Shown: positions 17,953 through 26,680 of the stretch, one piece after another | Numbering within the stretch: the stretch's first letter is position 1 | Layout: each line of letters opens with the position of its first letter | Assembly: GCA_030603695.1 (NCBI GenBank) | Contig: JAUVXF010000001.1 | Coordinates: 124,001-188,000 of the forward strand | Origin: Natronohydrobacter sp. | Lineage (GTDB): Bacteria > Pseudomonadota > Alphaproteobacteria > Rhodobacterales > Rhodobacteraceae | Direction: 5' to 3' | Length of the DNA: 64,000 nucleotides | Notes under the pieces: model-generated | Seen by the model: the letters and a program-made list of their open reading frames with translations, nothing else | Told to the model about the DNA's origin: nothing | Databases searched by the model: none | Translations under genes and position numbers: made by a program

Positions 17953-19179
17953 ATGGGCCGCATGAGGCGCGTTGTCATTACGGGCGCAGGCACGCTCAAC
18001 CCGCTGGGCGCGGATGTGGCCACCACTTGGGCCGCCATGCGCGCGGGCCGTTGCGCCATTGGCCCGCTCACTTGCCGCGATGTGGATAGGCTCTCGGTGC
18101 AGATCGGGGCAGAGATTGCGGGCTTTGTGCCCGAAGATCATTTCGCCAAAACCCGCCTGTCCCTGCTGGACAGGTTTTCCCAGATCGCCCTTGTGGCTGC
18201 ACGGCAGGCCATGGCGCAATCGGGCCTGCACATGACAGATGCCCTTGCCCTGCGCGCGGGCGTTGTGCTGGGCACGGCGGGGGGCGGCAATACCACGGTG
18301 GATGACAATTACCGCACTGTCTATGCAGAGGGGAAAAACCGCGTTCACCCCTTTGTTGTGCCGCGCCTGATGCATAATGCCGCCACATCCCATGTCTCTA
18401 TGGAATTTGGGCTGAAAGGGCCAAGTTTCACAACCTCCACCGCCTGCGCCTCGTCCAATCATGCGATGGGGCAGGCCATGCAGCTGGTGCGCTGGGGCGC
18501 TGCCGATGTGATGGTCACTGGCGGGTCAGAGGCAATGTTGGGCTTTGGCGGGATCAAGGCTTGGGAAGGGCTGCGCGTCATGGCGCGCGATACCTGCCGC
18601 CCCTTTTGCGCCAATCGCTCTGGCATGGTGCAAGGCGAAGGCGGCGCGGTTTTCGTGTTCGAGGAAATGGAACACGCCCTTGCCCGCAATGCCCCCATTC
18701 TGGCCGAAGTGGCAGGCTTTGGCATGAGCGCGGATGCCGCTGATATCGTCATGCCCGATCTGGATGGGCCAGTGCGCGCCATGCGCGCCGCCCTTGCCGA
18801 TGCAGGGCTTGGCCCCGATGCCGTGGATTACGTCAATGCCCATGGCACGGGAACCGCCGCAAATGACAGAATAGAGGCACAGGCCCTGCATAGCGTCTTG
18901 GGCGGACGCGCCGCGCAAGTGCCTGTTTCTTCTACAAAATCCATGCACGGCCATCTGATTGGCGGCACCAGCGCCGTGGAAATGCTGGCCTGCCTTCTGG
19001 CATTGCAAGAGGGGGTGATTGCCCCCACGGTGAATTATACCCAACCAGACCCCGAAATCGGGCTGGACGTTGTGCCCAATGCCGCCCGCAAGGCCGATAT
19101 ATCAGTGGCCATGTCCAATGCCTTCGCCTTTGGCGGGCTGAATGCGGTTCTGGTGCTGCGGCGCTGGGCGGGGGCATAG
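17953..19179 (+). CDS. Beta-ketoacyl-ACP synthase, FabF-like
   Basis: This 408-residue ketosynthase condenses malonyl-ACP with an acyl group. The catalytic triad is intact: Cys165 in STACASSNHAMG, His297 in NAHGTGTAANDRIE and His334 in STKSMHGHLIGGTSA, with the closing AFAFGGLNAVLVL block near the C-terminus. The start MGRMRRVVITGAGTLNPLG fits the family and lies one base after the ACP stop. Since it forms a two-gene unit with a non-housekeeping ACP rather than sitting in the fab cluster, it is probably a specialised rather than the main FabF. No dehydratase or reductase is adjacent. Repeat A follows its stop within five bases. Confidence 0.9.
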   Translation: MGRMRRVVITGAGTLNPLGADVATTWAAMRAGRCAIGPLTCRDVDRLSVQIGAEIAGFVPEDHFAKTRLSLLDRFSQIALVAARQAMAQSGLHMTDALALRAGVVLGTAGGGNTTVDDNYRTVYAEGKNRVHPFVVPRLMHNAATSHVSMEFGLKGPSFTTSTACASSNHAMGQAMQLVRWGAADVMVTGGSEAMLGFGGIKAWEGLRVMARDTCRPFCANRSGMVQGEGGAVFVFEEMEHALARNAPILAEVAGFGMSADAADIVMPDLDGPVRAMRAALADAGLGPDAVDYVNAHGTGTAANDRIEAQALHSVLGGRAAQVPVSSTKSMHGHLIGGTSAVEMLACLLALQEGVIAPTVNYTQPDPEIGLDVVPNAARKADISVAMSNAFAFGGLNAVLVLRRWAGA

Positions 19180-19183
19180 CCTC

Positions 19184-19352
19184 GCGCGGAATCAAGGGCG
19201 AAGCCCGCCGCGCATCGCTGGGCCGCCCCCCGGCACAGCGATTTGGCTGCAACCTGTGCATAGCCTGAATGTCGTTCGGACAGTGCCGCCATAAAGTGAC
19301 AAAGCCTCAAGAGCAGATCGCCGCACCGCGGCCTGGCGCTACGAGGCTTGTC
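19184..19352 (-). repeat. Repeat A, copy 2 (near full length)
   Basis: Read on the minus strand this matches 32970-33139 over about 160 bases with roughly nine in ten identical bases in the core. It holds two hairpins: ATCGCTG (19214-19220) with CAGCGAT (19236-19242), and GGGC (19196-19199) with GCCC (19203-19206) around GAA. Both stems differ from copy 1 by compensatory changes. It begins five bases past the ketosynthase stop. Confidence 0.75.
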
Positions 19353-19454
19353 TTTCTGCCCCGTCATTGGGCAAGGCCTAGACATCACGCGCAAGGTGAC
19401 GAGCGAATTTGTGGGGCAGCGGATCGCTTAGCCCTCTCTCGCCAAGCGCGGCGC

Positions 19455-19508
19455 GCCTGCGGCCTTGATGTCGCGCGCGCCGGACTGGTCTCGCGCTGCT
19501 TGGCCCCT
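19455..19508 (+). repeat. Repeat A, partial copy 5
   Basis: GGCCTTGATGTCGCGCGC followed by CGCTGCTTGGCCCCTT parallels the end of repeat A copy 1 at 33121-33162 (GGCCTTGATTCCGCGC, then GCGCTGCTCTGGCCCCT). Repeat B copy 1 starts directly after it. Confidence 0.35.
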
Positions 19509-19594
19509 TCATCTTGGCTCAAATATCCCGGGAGCGCGAGGGCAGCGCCCTCGCACCTCTCCACCTGCGCCCTCGCTCTGGCGAAAGCGCGCGG
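19507..19594 (+). repeat. Repeat B, copy 1
   Basis: The core CATCTTGGCTCAAATATCC lies at 19510-19528, followed by the hairpin GCGAGGGC-AGC-GCCCTCGC (19536-19554) and a GCGCCCTC/AAAGCGCGC tail. The same arrangement is found at 24061-24150. It ends ten bases before the stop codon of the convergent pterin dehydratase gene. Confidence 0.75.
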
Positions 19595-19603
19595 CCCGCC
19601 ACT

Positions 19604-19891
19604 CTACCGCGCCAAAGCATCCATCTTTTGCGCCAAAGTCACATCCAGATCGGACAGCCCGCCCGCATCATGGGTGGTCAGCACCACATGCACTGTTTTA
19701 TAGACATTCGACCATTCTGGATGGTGGTTCAGCTTTTCGGCCACCAATGCGGCGCGGGTCATCCAGCCGAAAGCCTCAATGAAATTGGCAAAAACAAAGG
19801 TTTTTGCAAGCGCGTCGCGCCCGTCCACCATGGCCCAGCCTGCGGCCAAAAGCGGCTCCAGCGCGGTGCGGTCAGTCAGTTTCGCGGCCAT
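19604..19891 (-). CDS. Pterin-4a-carbinolamine dehydratase
   Basis: The 95-residue protein fits the PCD/DCoH family, which dehydrates 4a-hydroxytetrahydrobiopterin and can act in pterin recycling. The diagnostic histidines are in [26 protein letters not shown] (about 56-80), with F-x-x-A-F-G-W-M (43-50) before it. The start at 19891 follows AAGGAG by eight bases. It overlaps the preceding acyltransferase-like gene by 20 bases on the same strand. No phenylalanine hydroxylase is in view, so the substrate is inferred from family only. Confidence 0.9.
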   Translation of the reverse strand: MAAKLTDRTALEPLLAAGWAMVDGRDALAKTFVFANFIEAFGWMTRAALVAEKLNHHPEWSNVYKTVHVVLTTHDAGGLSDLDVTLAQKMDALAR

Positions 19892-21059
19892 TCTTCTCTC
19901 CTTTGCGAAAGGGGGCGTAATCGGCCAGCATGTGCATTTCATAGGCAATGGCGCGGCCTTCTTCTGTCAGATATTGCGCAACGGCGCGGTGAAACCCTGC
20001 TTCGGGGAAGTAATGCAGCGAATGCACGCGCGAGGGTAGATAGCCCCGCGCCAGTTTATGCGTGCCCTGCGCCCCGGCCTCTACCCGCGCAAGGCCATGG
20101 TCTATGGCGTAATCCATGGCTTGATAATAGCACAGTTCAAAATGCAGGCAGGGGTGATCTTCTGTGCAGCCCCAGTAGCGGCCATAAAGCGTATCTTGCG
20201 CAATGAAATTCAGCGCCCCTGCCACGGGCTGCCCATCGCGTTCGGCCAGCACCAACAGCACATCATCGCGCATGGTGTCTTGCACGATATCAAAAAATGC
20301 GCGCGTCAGATAGGGGGTGCCCCATTTGCGCGCGCCGGTATCCTGGTAGAATTGCCAAAACGCATCCCAATGGTGCGGTTGCAATGCATCGCCTGTCAGT
20401 TGCCGGATTTCCCCGCCAAAGCCCTGCGCGGTGGCGCGTTCCTTGCGGATGGTTTTGCGCTTGCGCGACGAGAGCGCGGCCAAAAACCCGTCAAACCCCG
20501 CATAGCCGGGGTTTTCCCAGTGAAACTGCTCTGTCACGCGGGGTAAAAACCCCTGATCGGGGCCTAACTCTGCCTCTGTGCTGGTGCAAAATGTGACATG
20601 CGCCGAAGACAGGCCGTGATCGCGCGCAAGTTGCGCCATGGCTTGCAAGATTGCCGCCGCCCCTGCCTGTTCAAACCCCTCACGGCACAAGAACCGCCGC
20701 CCTGTGGCGGGGGTAAACGGCACAGCCAGTTGCAGCTTGGGGTAATAGCGCCCGCCCGCCCGCGCATAGCCCTGCGCGAAAGCGTGGTCAAAGATGTACT
20801 CGCCCTGCGAATGGCGTTTTATATACATCGGCGCGGCGGCCACCAACTGCCCGGCCTGATGCACCAGAATATGCTGTGGCTCCCATCCGGTGCCGGGGCC
20901 GACAGAGCCTGACCTTTCCAACGCCCACAGAAAACGATGGGTGGTGAACGGGTCACGCGCGGGCCGCGCCGCTGCCGGGTTGGCGCAGGCATCCCAATGG
21001 GATGCTTGCACCTGCCCCAGATCGCCACAAAGCGAAACTGTCAGCGCGGCCCCATCCAT
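19872..21059 (-). CDS. FemAB/GNAT-like N-acyltransferase family protein (COG3146 type)
   Basis: The 395-residue protein resembles the DUF482/COG3146 group, annotated as GNAT or peptidoglycan-biosynthesis-like acyltransferases of unproven function. Its features are [19 protein letters not shown] (about 127-145), [12 protein letters not shown] (about 226-237), and a C-terminal [29 protein letters not shown] block (about 316-344) with [16 protein letters not shown]. There is no signal peptide or membrane span, so it should be cytoplasmic. The start at 21059 overlaps the peroxiredoxin stop by one base (TGATG), and its 3' end overlaps the pterin dehydratase, so the three form one unit. Confidence 0.8.
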   Translation of the reverse strand: MDGAALTVSLCGDLGQVQASHWDACANPAAARPARDPFTTHRFLWALERSGSVGPGTGWEPQHILVHQAGQLVAAAPMYIKRHSQGEYIFDHAFAQGYARAGGRYYPKLQLAVPFTPATGRRFLCREGFEQAGAAAILQAMAQLARDHGLSSAHVTFCTSTEAELGPDQGFLPRVTEQFHWENPGYAGFDGFLAALSSRKRKTIRKERATAQGFGGEIRQLTGDALQPHHWDAFWQFYQDTGARKWGTPYLTRAFFDIVQDTMRDDVLLVLAERDGQPVAGALNFIAQDTLYGRYWGCTEDHPCLHFELCYYQAMDYAIDHGLARVEAGAQGTHKLARGYLPSRVHSLHYFPEAGFHRAVAQYLTEEGRAIAYEMHMLADYAPFRKGEKNGRETD

Positions 21060-21547
21060 CACAGTGCCGCCAACAATGCCTCGCCTGCCGAAACCTCGCA
21101 TGTGCCGGGGCTTTCTTCCAGATGCAGCACGGTGACTGTGCCATCTTCCACCAGCATCGCATAGCGCTTGGAACGGCCCATCAGGCCCACGGGGGGGGCA
21201 TCAAAATCCAGACCAATCGCCTTGGTAAATGCGCCTGTGCCATCGGCCAGCAATGTCAGCCCCGCCTCTGTTGCGCCTGTGGCCTCGCCCCATGCTTTCA
21301 TCACGAAAGGATCATTCACCGACAGGCAGATGATTTCATCCACGCCCTTGGCATCAAACCCGGCCTTGGTGCGGATAAAGCTGGGCACATGCGCGCTATG
21401 GCAGGTGGGGGTAAACGCACCGGGAACGGCAAAAATTACAATCTTGCGGCCTGCGGTCAGGCTGGAAAGCTCTACCTGCTCCGGCCCATTGGCCCCAAAG
21501 CGCGAAAATGTGGCATCTGGCAATCTGTCGCCTGTGGAAATTGTCAT
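21059..21547 (-). CDS. Peroxiredoxin, Prx5/AhpE-like group
   Basis: This 162-residue thiol peroxidase reduces H2O2 or organic peroxides. The peroxidatic cysteine is Cys49 in VPGAFTPTCHSAHVP, the classic Prx5 active site with the PxxxTxxC pattern. A second cysteine in ESPGTCEVSAG near the C-terminus (about 151) could be a resolving residue, as in the atypical 2-Cys form. The start at 21547 has GAGGA nine bases upstream. It is the first gene of a three-gene minus-strand unit and is divergent from the FAD reductase at 21632, another redox gene. Confidence 0.93.
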   Translation of the reverse strand: MTISTGDRLPDATFSRFGANGPEQVELSSLTAGRKIVIFAVPGAFTPTCHSAHVPSFIRTKAGFDAKGVDEIICLSVNDPFVMKAWGEATGATEAGLTLLADGTGAFTKAIGLDFDAPPVGLMGRSKRYAMLVEDGTVTVLHLEESPGTCEVSAGEALLAAL

Positions 21548-21631
21548 GGGTATGATCCTCGTTCTCTTGTGGTTATCCGTGCCCAGAACATAGTATAGCC
21601 TGCGGCAGGGGCCAGAGGGAAAGGCAAGAGA

Positions 21632-22834
21632 ATGCAAAGGATCATTGTGATCGGGGCAGGGCAGGCCGGGGCCTCTCTGGTGGCAAAACTGCGCGCCCTG
21701 GGCCATGGCGGCCCCATTACACTGGTCGGGGAAGAACCCGTGCCGCCCTATCAGCGCCCGCCTTTGTCCAAAGCCTATCTGCTGGGCGAGATGGCGCGCG
21801 AGCGGCTGTTTCTGCGGCCCGAAAGCTTTTATGCCGAACAGGGGATCACCCTGCGCCTTGGCGCGCCTGTCACAGCGATAGACCGCGCGGCGCGGCGCGT
21901 GCATCTGGGGCCAGAGGTGCTGGACTATGACGCGCTGGCCCTTGCCACAGGCTCTGTCCCGCGCCGCCTGCCTGCCGCCATTGGCGGTGCGCTGGCGGGG
22001 GTGCATGTGGTGCGCGGGCTGGCCGATATGGATGGGCTGGCCCCCGAATTCCAGCCGGGGCGGCGCGTTGTGATTGTGGGGGGCGGCTATATCGGGCTGG
22101 AAGCCGCCGCCGTTGCCGCCAAAAAGGGGCTGGATGTGACAGTGCTGGAAATGGCCCCGCGCATCCTGCAACGTGTGGCAGCCCCCGAAACATCCGATGT
22201 GCTGCGCGCGCTGCACCACGCACATGGCGTGAACATACTGGAAGGCACAGGGCTGGCCCGCATTCTGGGCACGGGCCGCGCCGAAGGGGTGGAACTCTCT
22301 GATGGCCGCACCCTGCCTGCCGATTTCATCATCACCGGCATTGGCATTCTGCCCGCAACCGCACTGGCCGAAGCCGCAGGGCTGGAGTTGGAAAACGGCA
22401 TCCGCACCGATGCGCAGGGCCGCAGTTCAGACCCGCATATCTGGGCGGCGGGGGATTGCGCCTCTTTCCCGTGGCAAGGGGGGCGGCTGCGGCTGGAATC
22501 TGTGCAAAACGCGATAGATCAGGCCGAATTGGTGGCCGAAAACATGCTGGGCGCGGGCAAGGATTATGTGCCGCTGCCATGGTTCTGGTCAGACCAATAT
22601 GACATGAAATTGCAGATTGCAGGGCTGAATACGGGCTATGACCGGGTTGTGGTGCGGCAGGCAGAGGCCCGCAGCCATTGGTATTTTGCAGGCTCTCGCT
22701 TTCTGGCCGTAGATGCGCTGAATGATCCGCGCGCCTTCATGCTGGGCAAGCGGCTGCTGGAACAGGGGCGCAGCCCCGATCCTGCCGCGCTGGAAAATCC
22801 GGCAACCGATCTCAAATCCCTGTTGCGCGCATGA
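21632..22834 (+). CDS. FAD-dependent ferredoxin reductase (rhodocoxin/putidaredoxin reductase type)
   Basis: The 400-residue flavoprotein has an N-terminal FAD motif GAGQAGASLVAKLRALG (6-22), the PPYQRPPLSKAYLLG segment near 37-51 typical of ferredoxin reductases of oxygenase systems, a central NAD motif VIVGGGYIGLEAAAVAAKKG (about 148-167), and IWAAGDCASFPWQGGRLRLE near 270-289. The C-terminal reductase domain holds WFWSDQYDMKLQIAGL. It passes electrons from NAD(P)H to a 2Fe-2S ferredoxin, but no ferredoxin or P450 lies nearby. It overlaps rsmD by four bases. Confidence 0.88.
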   Translation: MQRIIVIGAGQAGASLVAKLRALGHGGPITLVGEEPVPPYQRPPLSKAYLLGEMARERLFLRPESFYAEQGITLRLGAPVTAIDRAARRVHLGPEVLDYDALALATGSVPRRLPAAIGGALAGVHVVRGLADMDGLAPEFQPGRRVVIVGGGYIGLEAAAVAAKKGLDVTVLEMAPRILQRVAAPETSDVLRALHHAHGVNILEGTGLARILGTGRAEGVELSDGRTLPADFIITGIGILPATALAEAAGLELENGIRTDAQGRSSDPHIWAAGDCASFPWQGGRLRLESVQNAIDQAELVAENMLGAGKDYVPLPWFWSDQYDMKLQIAGLNTGYDRVVVRQAEARSHWYFAGSRFLAVDALNDPRAFMLGKRLLEQGRSPDPAALENPATDLKSLLRA

Positions 22835-23394
22835 GGATCATTGGCGGCACAGCGCGCGGGCTGAAACTGGCCGATCTGGGCGCGGGCGATGACGCCGCCC
22901 ATCTGCGCCCCACATCCGACCGCATGCGCGAGGCCGTGTTCAACCTGCTGCTCAACAGCCTGCATATGCCCTTGCAGGGCGCGCGGGTGCTGGATCTGTT
23001 CGCAGGCACAGGCGCGCTGGGGCTGGAAGCCCTGTCGCGCGGGGCCACCCACTGCACCTTTGTCGATGACGGGGCCACTGCCCGCGCGCTCTTGCGCCAG
23101 AATATCGAAAAAATGCGCGCCATGGGCATAACCAAGGTCTTTCGCCGCGATGCCACAGATCTGGGGCCAAATCGCGGCCCCGCTTTCACCCTTGTCTTTC
23201 TTGATCCGCCCTATGGGCAGGGGCTTGGCGCGCGCGCGCTGGCCTCGGCGCAGGCTGGCGGCTGGCTTGCACCGGGCGCGCAGGTGGTCTGGGAAGAAAA
23301 CGCGCCCCAGCTTGCGCCCAAGGGGTTCACCCTGCAAGACCAGCGCCGCTACGGCGAAAGCCATGTCACCTTTCTGAAGGCCGATCCCGCATGA
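22831..23394 (+). CDS. rsmD: 16S rRNA (guanine-966-N2)-methyltransferase RsmD
   Basis: RsmD methylates G966 of 16S rRNA during 30S assembly. The 187-residue protein starts MRIIGGTARGLKLADLG and has RPTSDRMREAVFNLL (27-41), the SAM motif VLDLFAGTGALGLEALSRGA (about 54-73) and the catalytic LDPPYGQG. ATGA overlaps link it to the FAD reductase upstream and the HAD phosphatase downstream, so all three share a message. Confidence 0.95.
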   Translation: MRIIGGTARGLKLADLGAGDDAAHLRPTSDRMREAVFNLLLNSLHMPLQGARVLDLFAGTGALGLEALSRGATHCTFVDDGATARALLRQNIEKMRAMGITKVFRRDATDLGPNRGPAFTLVFLDPPYGQGLGARALASAQAGGWLAPGAQVVWEENAPQLAPKGFTLQDQRRYGESHVTFLKADPA

Positions 23395-24038
23395 CACCCA
23401 GTCTTGTGATTTTCGATTGCGATGGCGTCATCGTCGATAGCGAACCGCTGACCACCCGCTTTTTGTGCGATGAACTGGCCGCGCATGGGCTGGAGCTGAC
23501 ACATAGCCAGATAGATGCGCTGTTTGTGGGCGGCACAATCGCAGGGCTGGCCATACAGGCGCGCGAGATGGGCGCGCGCCTGCCAGAGGCATGGGTTGAG
23601 GAGTTCTATCCCCGCCTTTGCGCCCGTCTGGCCCAATACACGCCCATGATCCCCGGCATTCTGGATGTGCTGCGCGCGCTGGAAAAGGCGGGCGTGCCCT
23701 ATTGCATCGGCTCCAACGGCAGGCGGGTGAAAATGGCGGCCACTTTGGGCCAGCACCCCGAACTGGCGGCGCGCTTCACCACCAACATTTTTGCCGCGCC
23801 GGATGTGGCCCATCCCAAACCCGCGCCCGATCTCTTCTTGCATGCTGCCCGCCAGATGGGCCACCCCCCCGCCGCCTGTGTGGTGGTGGAAGACAGCCCC
23901 ACAGGCGCGCGCGCCGCCCGCGCGGCGGGCATGCGCTGCTTTGGCTATGCCCCGGGTCACGATGGCGCGCGGCTGGCAGAGGCAGGCGCAATCCCCTTTC
24001 GCGCCATGGCAGACCTCCCGCGCCTGCTTGCGCTCTGA
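23391..24038 (+). CDS. HAD-superfamily phosphatase (CbbY/Gph-like)
   Basis: The 215-residue hydrolase has motif I FDCDGVIVDSEPL (nucleophile Asp9, acid/base Asp11), motif II IGSNG, motif III in HPKPAPDLF and motif IV VEDSPTGARAARAAG. The cap lies between about residues 20 and 85. Such enzymes remove phosphate from small sugar phosphates or phosphoglycolate; the substrate cannot be told. Its start overlaps rsmD by four bases. Repeat B copy 2 begins about 20 bases after its stop. Confidence 0.9.
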   Translation: MTPSLVIFDCDGVIVDSEPLTTRFLCDELAAHGLELTHSQIDALFVGGTIAGLAIQAREMGARLPEAWVEEFYPRLCARLAQYTPMIPGILDVLRALEKAGVPYCIGSNGRRVKMAATLGQHPELAARFTTNIFAAPDVAHPKPAPDLFLHAARQMGHPPAACVVVEDSPTGARAARAAGMRCFGYAPGHDGARLAEAGAIPFRAMADLPRLLAL

Positions 24039-24060
24039 TCCCAAGACCTGCCCTTTCCCC

Positions 24061-24150
24061 ATTCATCTTGGCCCAAATATCCCGGGAGCGCGAGGGCAGC
24101 GCCCTCGCACCTTTCCACCAGCGCCCTCAGGGGGCCAAAGCGCGCGCGGC
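24061..24150 (+). repeat. Repeat B, copy 2
   Basis: The core CATCTTGGCCCAAATATCC is at 24064-24082, followed by GCGAGGGC-AGC-GCCCTCGC (24090-24108) and a GCGCCCTC/CAAAGCGCGC tail. The tail runs into the last codons of the convergent ThDP enzyme (stop at 24127-24129), so part of the repeat is coding on the minus strand. Confidence 0.75.
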
Positions 24151-25776
24151 TGCCACGGTCAGGGCCGGCGATAGCGCGTCAGGGTCAAGGCAGAGTTCCA
24201 CAATCGCAGGCCCCCCCGCCGCGCGTGCTGCGGCCAGTGCGGGCAGGAAATCCGCCCCCCGTTCTACCCGCGCGCCAAAGCCGCCATAGGCGCGGGCAAA
24301 GGCCGCATAATCGGGGTTGAACAGCGCTGTCCCGCTTACCCGCCCCGGATAGGTTTTTTCCTGATGCATGCGGATCGTGCCATATTGGCCATTGTTGCAC
24401 ACAATTACCACCACCGCCGCGCCATACTGGCAGGCGGTGGAAAATTCGGCGCATGTCATCTGAAAACAGCCATCGCCCGCAAGGCAGATCACCTCGCGCG
24501 CGGGGTGTTCCAGTTTCGCGGCAATCGCGGCAGGCAGGCCATAGCCCATGGAACCCGATGTGGGCGCAAGAAGGCCGGGAAAGGCGCGGGCGCGGAAATA
24601 GCGGTGCAGGAAGGCCGCGTAATTGCCTGCGCCATTGGTCACAATGGCATCCGGGGGCAGGGTGTCGGAGAGCTGGCAGATCACCTGTTCCAGTTTCACT
24701 GCGCCGGGGGTTTCGCGCGGGGTGATCCAGTCCAGATAATCGGCCCGCGCATCTGCAACCCAGCCCGCCCACTCCGCGCGCGGGTGGGCAGGGTGGGTGG
24801 CCAGTGCTGCCACCACCTCTGGCGCAGGCAGGGCAAGGCCCAGATCGGGGCGAAAGACACGGCCCAATTCATCCGGGGCGGGGTGGATATGCAGGATCGT
24901 TTTGCCCGGCGCTGCGGGATCAACCAGCGTGTAGCCACCCGTGGCAATATCGCCAAGCCGCGCCCCCAGCACCAGCAGGCAATCGGCATCGCGCAAGCGC
25001 TTGGCCAGTTTGGGGTTCATGCCCACGCCCAGATCGCCCACATAATTGGGATGGGCATTGTCCATCCTGTCCATGCGGCGAAAGCTGGCGCAGACAGGCA
25101 GGCCCCAACTTCTGGCAAATTGCGCCAGATCGCGGGCGGCCTGCGCGTTCCAGTGCGGGCCGCCGATGATCACCAAAGGCCGCGCGGCGCGGGCCAAAGC
25201 CTGTGCAATCGCATCCAGTTGCGCGCCGGTAACGCTGGGCGGGTGCGGGGCGGGGGCAGGCAGATCGGGCACATCCGCGCGCGCTGACAGCATGTTTTCC
25301 GGCAGGGCCAGCACCACAGGGCCGGGGCGGCCCGATTGTGCCAGATGAAAGGCGCGGCTGATATATTCGGGCAGGCGGGTGGTCTCGTCCACCTCTGCCG
25401 CCCATTTGGCCAGTGGCGTGAAAAAAGCGCGGTAATCCACTTCCTGAAAGGCCTCTCGGTCGCGATGTGCGGTATCTATCTGGCCCACGAACAGAATAAG
25501 CGGGGTCGAATCCTGCCGCGCCACATGCACCCCGCTTGCGGCATTGCATGCCCCCGGCCCGCGTGTGACAAACACCACCCCCGGCTGGCCTGTCAGTTTG
25601 CCATGCGCTTCGGCCATCATGCAGGCCGCGCCTTCATGGCGGCACACGATATTCTCTATGCCAGATGCGTATAGCCCATCCAGCACCGCCAGAAAGCTTT
25701 CACCGGGCACGGAAAAAACCCGCCGCACGCCCTGTGCCTTTAGCTGATCGACCAGAATTTGCCCGCCATGCCGCAT
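24127..25776 (-). CDS. Thiamine-diphosphate-dependent enzyme, acetolactate-synthase-like
   Basis: The 549-residue protein has the three-domain layout of ThDP decarboxylases and synthases. The N-terminal PYR domain has FSVPGESFLAVLDGL (21-35) and the cofactor-activating Glu48 in CRHEGAACMMAEAHGKLTG. A central domain follows, and the C-terminal PP domain has GDGCFQMTCAEFSTACQYG and the NNGQYGTIRMHQE Mg-binding end. No regulatory subunit gene is adjacent, so this is probably not the biosynthetic IlvB; benzoylformate decarboxylase, oxalyl-CoA decarboxylase or related roles are possible. The start at 25776 follows AGGGGC by eight bases. Its last codons lie in repeat B. Confidence 0.85.
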   Translation of the reverse strand: MRHGGQILVDQLKAQGVRRVFSVPGESFLAVLDGLYASGIENIVCRHEGAACMMAEAHGKLTGQPGVVFVTRGPGACNAASGVHVARQDSTPLILFVGQIDTAHRDREAFQEVDYRAFFTPLAKWAAEVDETTRLPEYISRAFHLAQSGRPGPVVLALPENMLSARADVPDLPAPAPHPPSVTGAQLDAIAQALARAARPLVIIGGPHWNAQAARDLAQFARSWGLPVCASFRRMDRMDNAHPNYVGDLGVGMNPKLAKRLRDADCLLVLGARLGDIATGGYTLVDPAAPGKTILHIHPAPDELGRVFRPDLGLALPAPEVVAALATHPAHPRAEWAGWVADARADYLDWITPRETPGAVKLEQVICQLSDTLPPDAIVTNGAGNYAAFLHRYFRARAFPGLLAPTSGSMGYGLPAAIAAKLEHPAREVICLAGDGCFQMTCAEFSTACQYGAAVVVIVCNNGQYGTIRMHQEKTYPGRVSGTALFNPDYAAFARAYGGFGARVERGADFLPALAAARAAGGPAIVELCLDPDALSPALTVAAARALAP

Positions 25777-25913
25777 GATATTTGCCCCTGTCCAATGCTC
25801 TTTGCCGCAATGTGAAAGATTGCGCGCCCGCGCACAACCGCGATTGCCTTTCGCGCGCCAAGGCATAGCTTGCCCTGCAAGAGGCAATTTCAGCCGCAAT
25901 AAAAGGAGCAGGC

Positions 25914-26459
25914 ATGTCAGATATGAAATTGGTGGGAATTTGTGGATCGCTGCGCGCGCAATCTTGGAACCGCAAGCTGTTGCAGGCTGCGCAAACGGCC
26001 TTTGGCCCGGCAGAGTATGCCGAAGGCAATTTGCGCCTGCCGCTTTTTGACGAGGATATAGAGGCGCAGGGCATCCCGCCGGAGGTTGCCACGCTCAAGG
26101 CCCTGATTGCCGGGGCCGATGCGGTGGTGATTGCTTGCCCCGAATATAACAAGGCCCCGTCGGGCGTGCTGAAAAACGCGCTGGATTGGCTCAGCCGGGG
26201 GGGCGCGCCATGGAAGGGCAAGCCCGTGGCCATTGTTTCTGCTGCCGCCGGGCGCGCAGGCGGCGAGCGCGCGCAATTCGCGCTGCGCCTGATGATGGTT
26301 CCTTTCCGCCCCTATCTGTTGCAAGGCCCAGAGGTGATGATCGCCCAACCCGCCAAGGTGTTTGATGCCGATGGCCAGTTGCAAGACGAGATGGCCACCA
26401 AATTGCTGGCCGAATTGATGGGCGATTTGCGCGCAGCCGCACAGGCGCGGCGCGGCTAG
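25914..26459 (+). CDS. NADPH-dependent FMN reductase family protein
   Basis: The 181-residue flavodoxin-fold protein has the phosphate-binding loop GICGSLRAQSWNRKLL (8-23), the central ACPEYNKAPSGVLKNALDWLSR (about 75-96) that contacts the flavin, and KGKPVAIVSAAAGRAGG. Relatives reduce FMN, quinones, chromate or azo compounds with NADPH. AAGGAG lies six bases before the start. It is divergent from the ThDP enzyme and is followed by the repeat C hairpin. Confidence 0.9.
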   Translation: MSDMKLVGICGSLRAQSWNRKLLQAAQTAFGPAEYAEGNLRLPLFDEDIEAQGIPPEVATLKALIAGADAVVIACPEYNKAPSGVLKNALDWLSRGGAPWKGKPVAIVSAAAGRAGGERAQFALRLMMVPFRPYLLQGPEVMIAQPAKVFDADGQLQDEMATKLLAELMGDLRAAAQARRG

Positions 26460-26472
26460 AGCGGTCGCATTG

Positions 26473-26505
26473 CTTTTTGCACAAAACCGGTTCCCGGTTT
26501 TGTGC
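26473..26505 (+). repeat. Repeat C, copy 2 (12-bp palindrome)
   Basis: GCACAAAACCGG (26479-26490) pairs perfectly with CCGGTTTTGTGC (26494-26505) around TTC. A CTTTTT run precedes it on the plus strand. It matches the minus strand of 9811-9839. The T run is on the 5' side, so it is not a normal intrinsic terminator for the FMN reductase gene. Confidence 0.6.
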
Positions 26506-26680
26506 GCCATCCTCTGGGGCGGGTTTGCGCCCTGCGCGCCGCCAAGCCCCGAAACTATGCCGGATTTCGCAGGTTTCAGGGCGTTTTTGCCCAAAATCAG
26601 CCCCCAGCCCGCCGAAATTCTTGATTTGCGGCCCCGATTTCGGCACGCTTTGTTTACGCGCGTTTTTGGGAGGGAACCGA

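Larger units (their letters stand above)
19180..19603. other. Convergent gap filled with repeats
   Basis: These 424 bases lie between the convergent ketosynthase and pterin dehydratase genes. They contain repeat A copy 2, a second partial copy of repeat A (19455-19508) and repeat B copy 1 (19507-19594). No gene is supported. Confidence 0.6.

Noticed and set aside
26473-26505. The 12-bp palindrome as an intrinsic terminator of the FMN reductase gene
   Set aside because: The T run is on the 5' side, and the matching copy at 9811-9839 shows it belongs to a repeat instead.
26477-26680. N-terminal extension of the DUF2189 gene upstream to 26477
   Set aside because: It runs through a palindromic repeat and encodes Pro/Cys-rich sequence; a good ribosome site lies directly before 26681.
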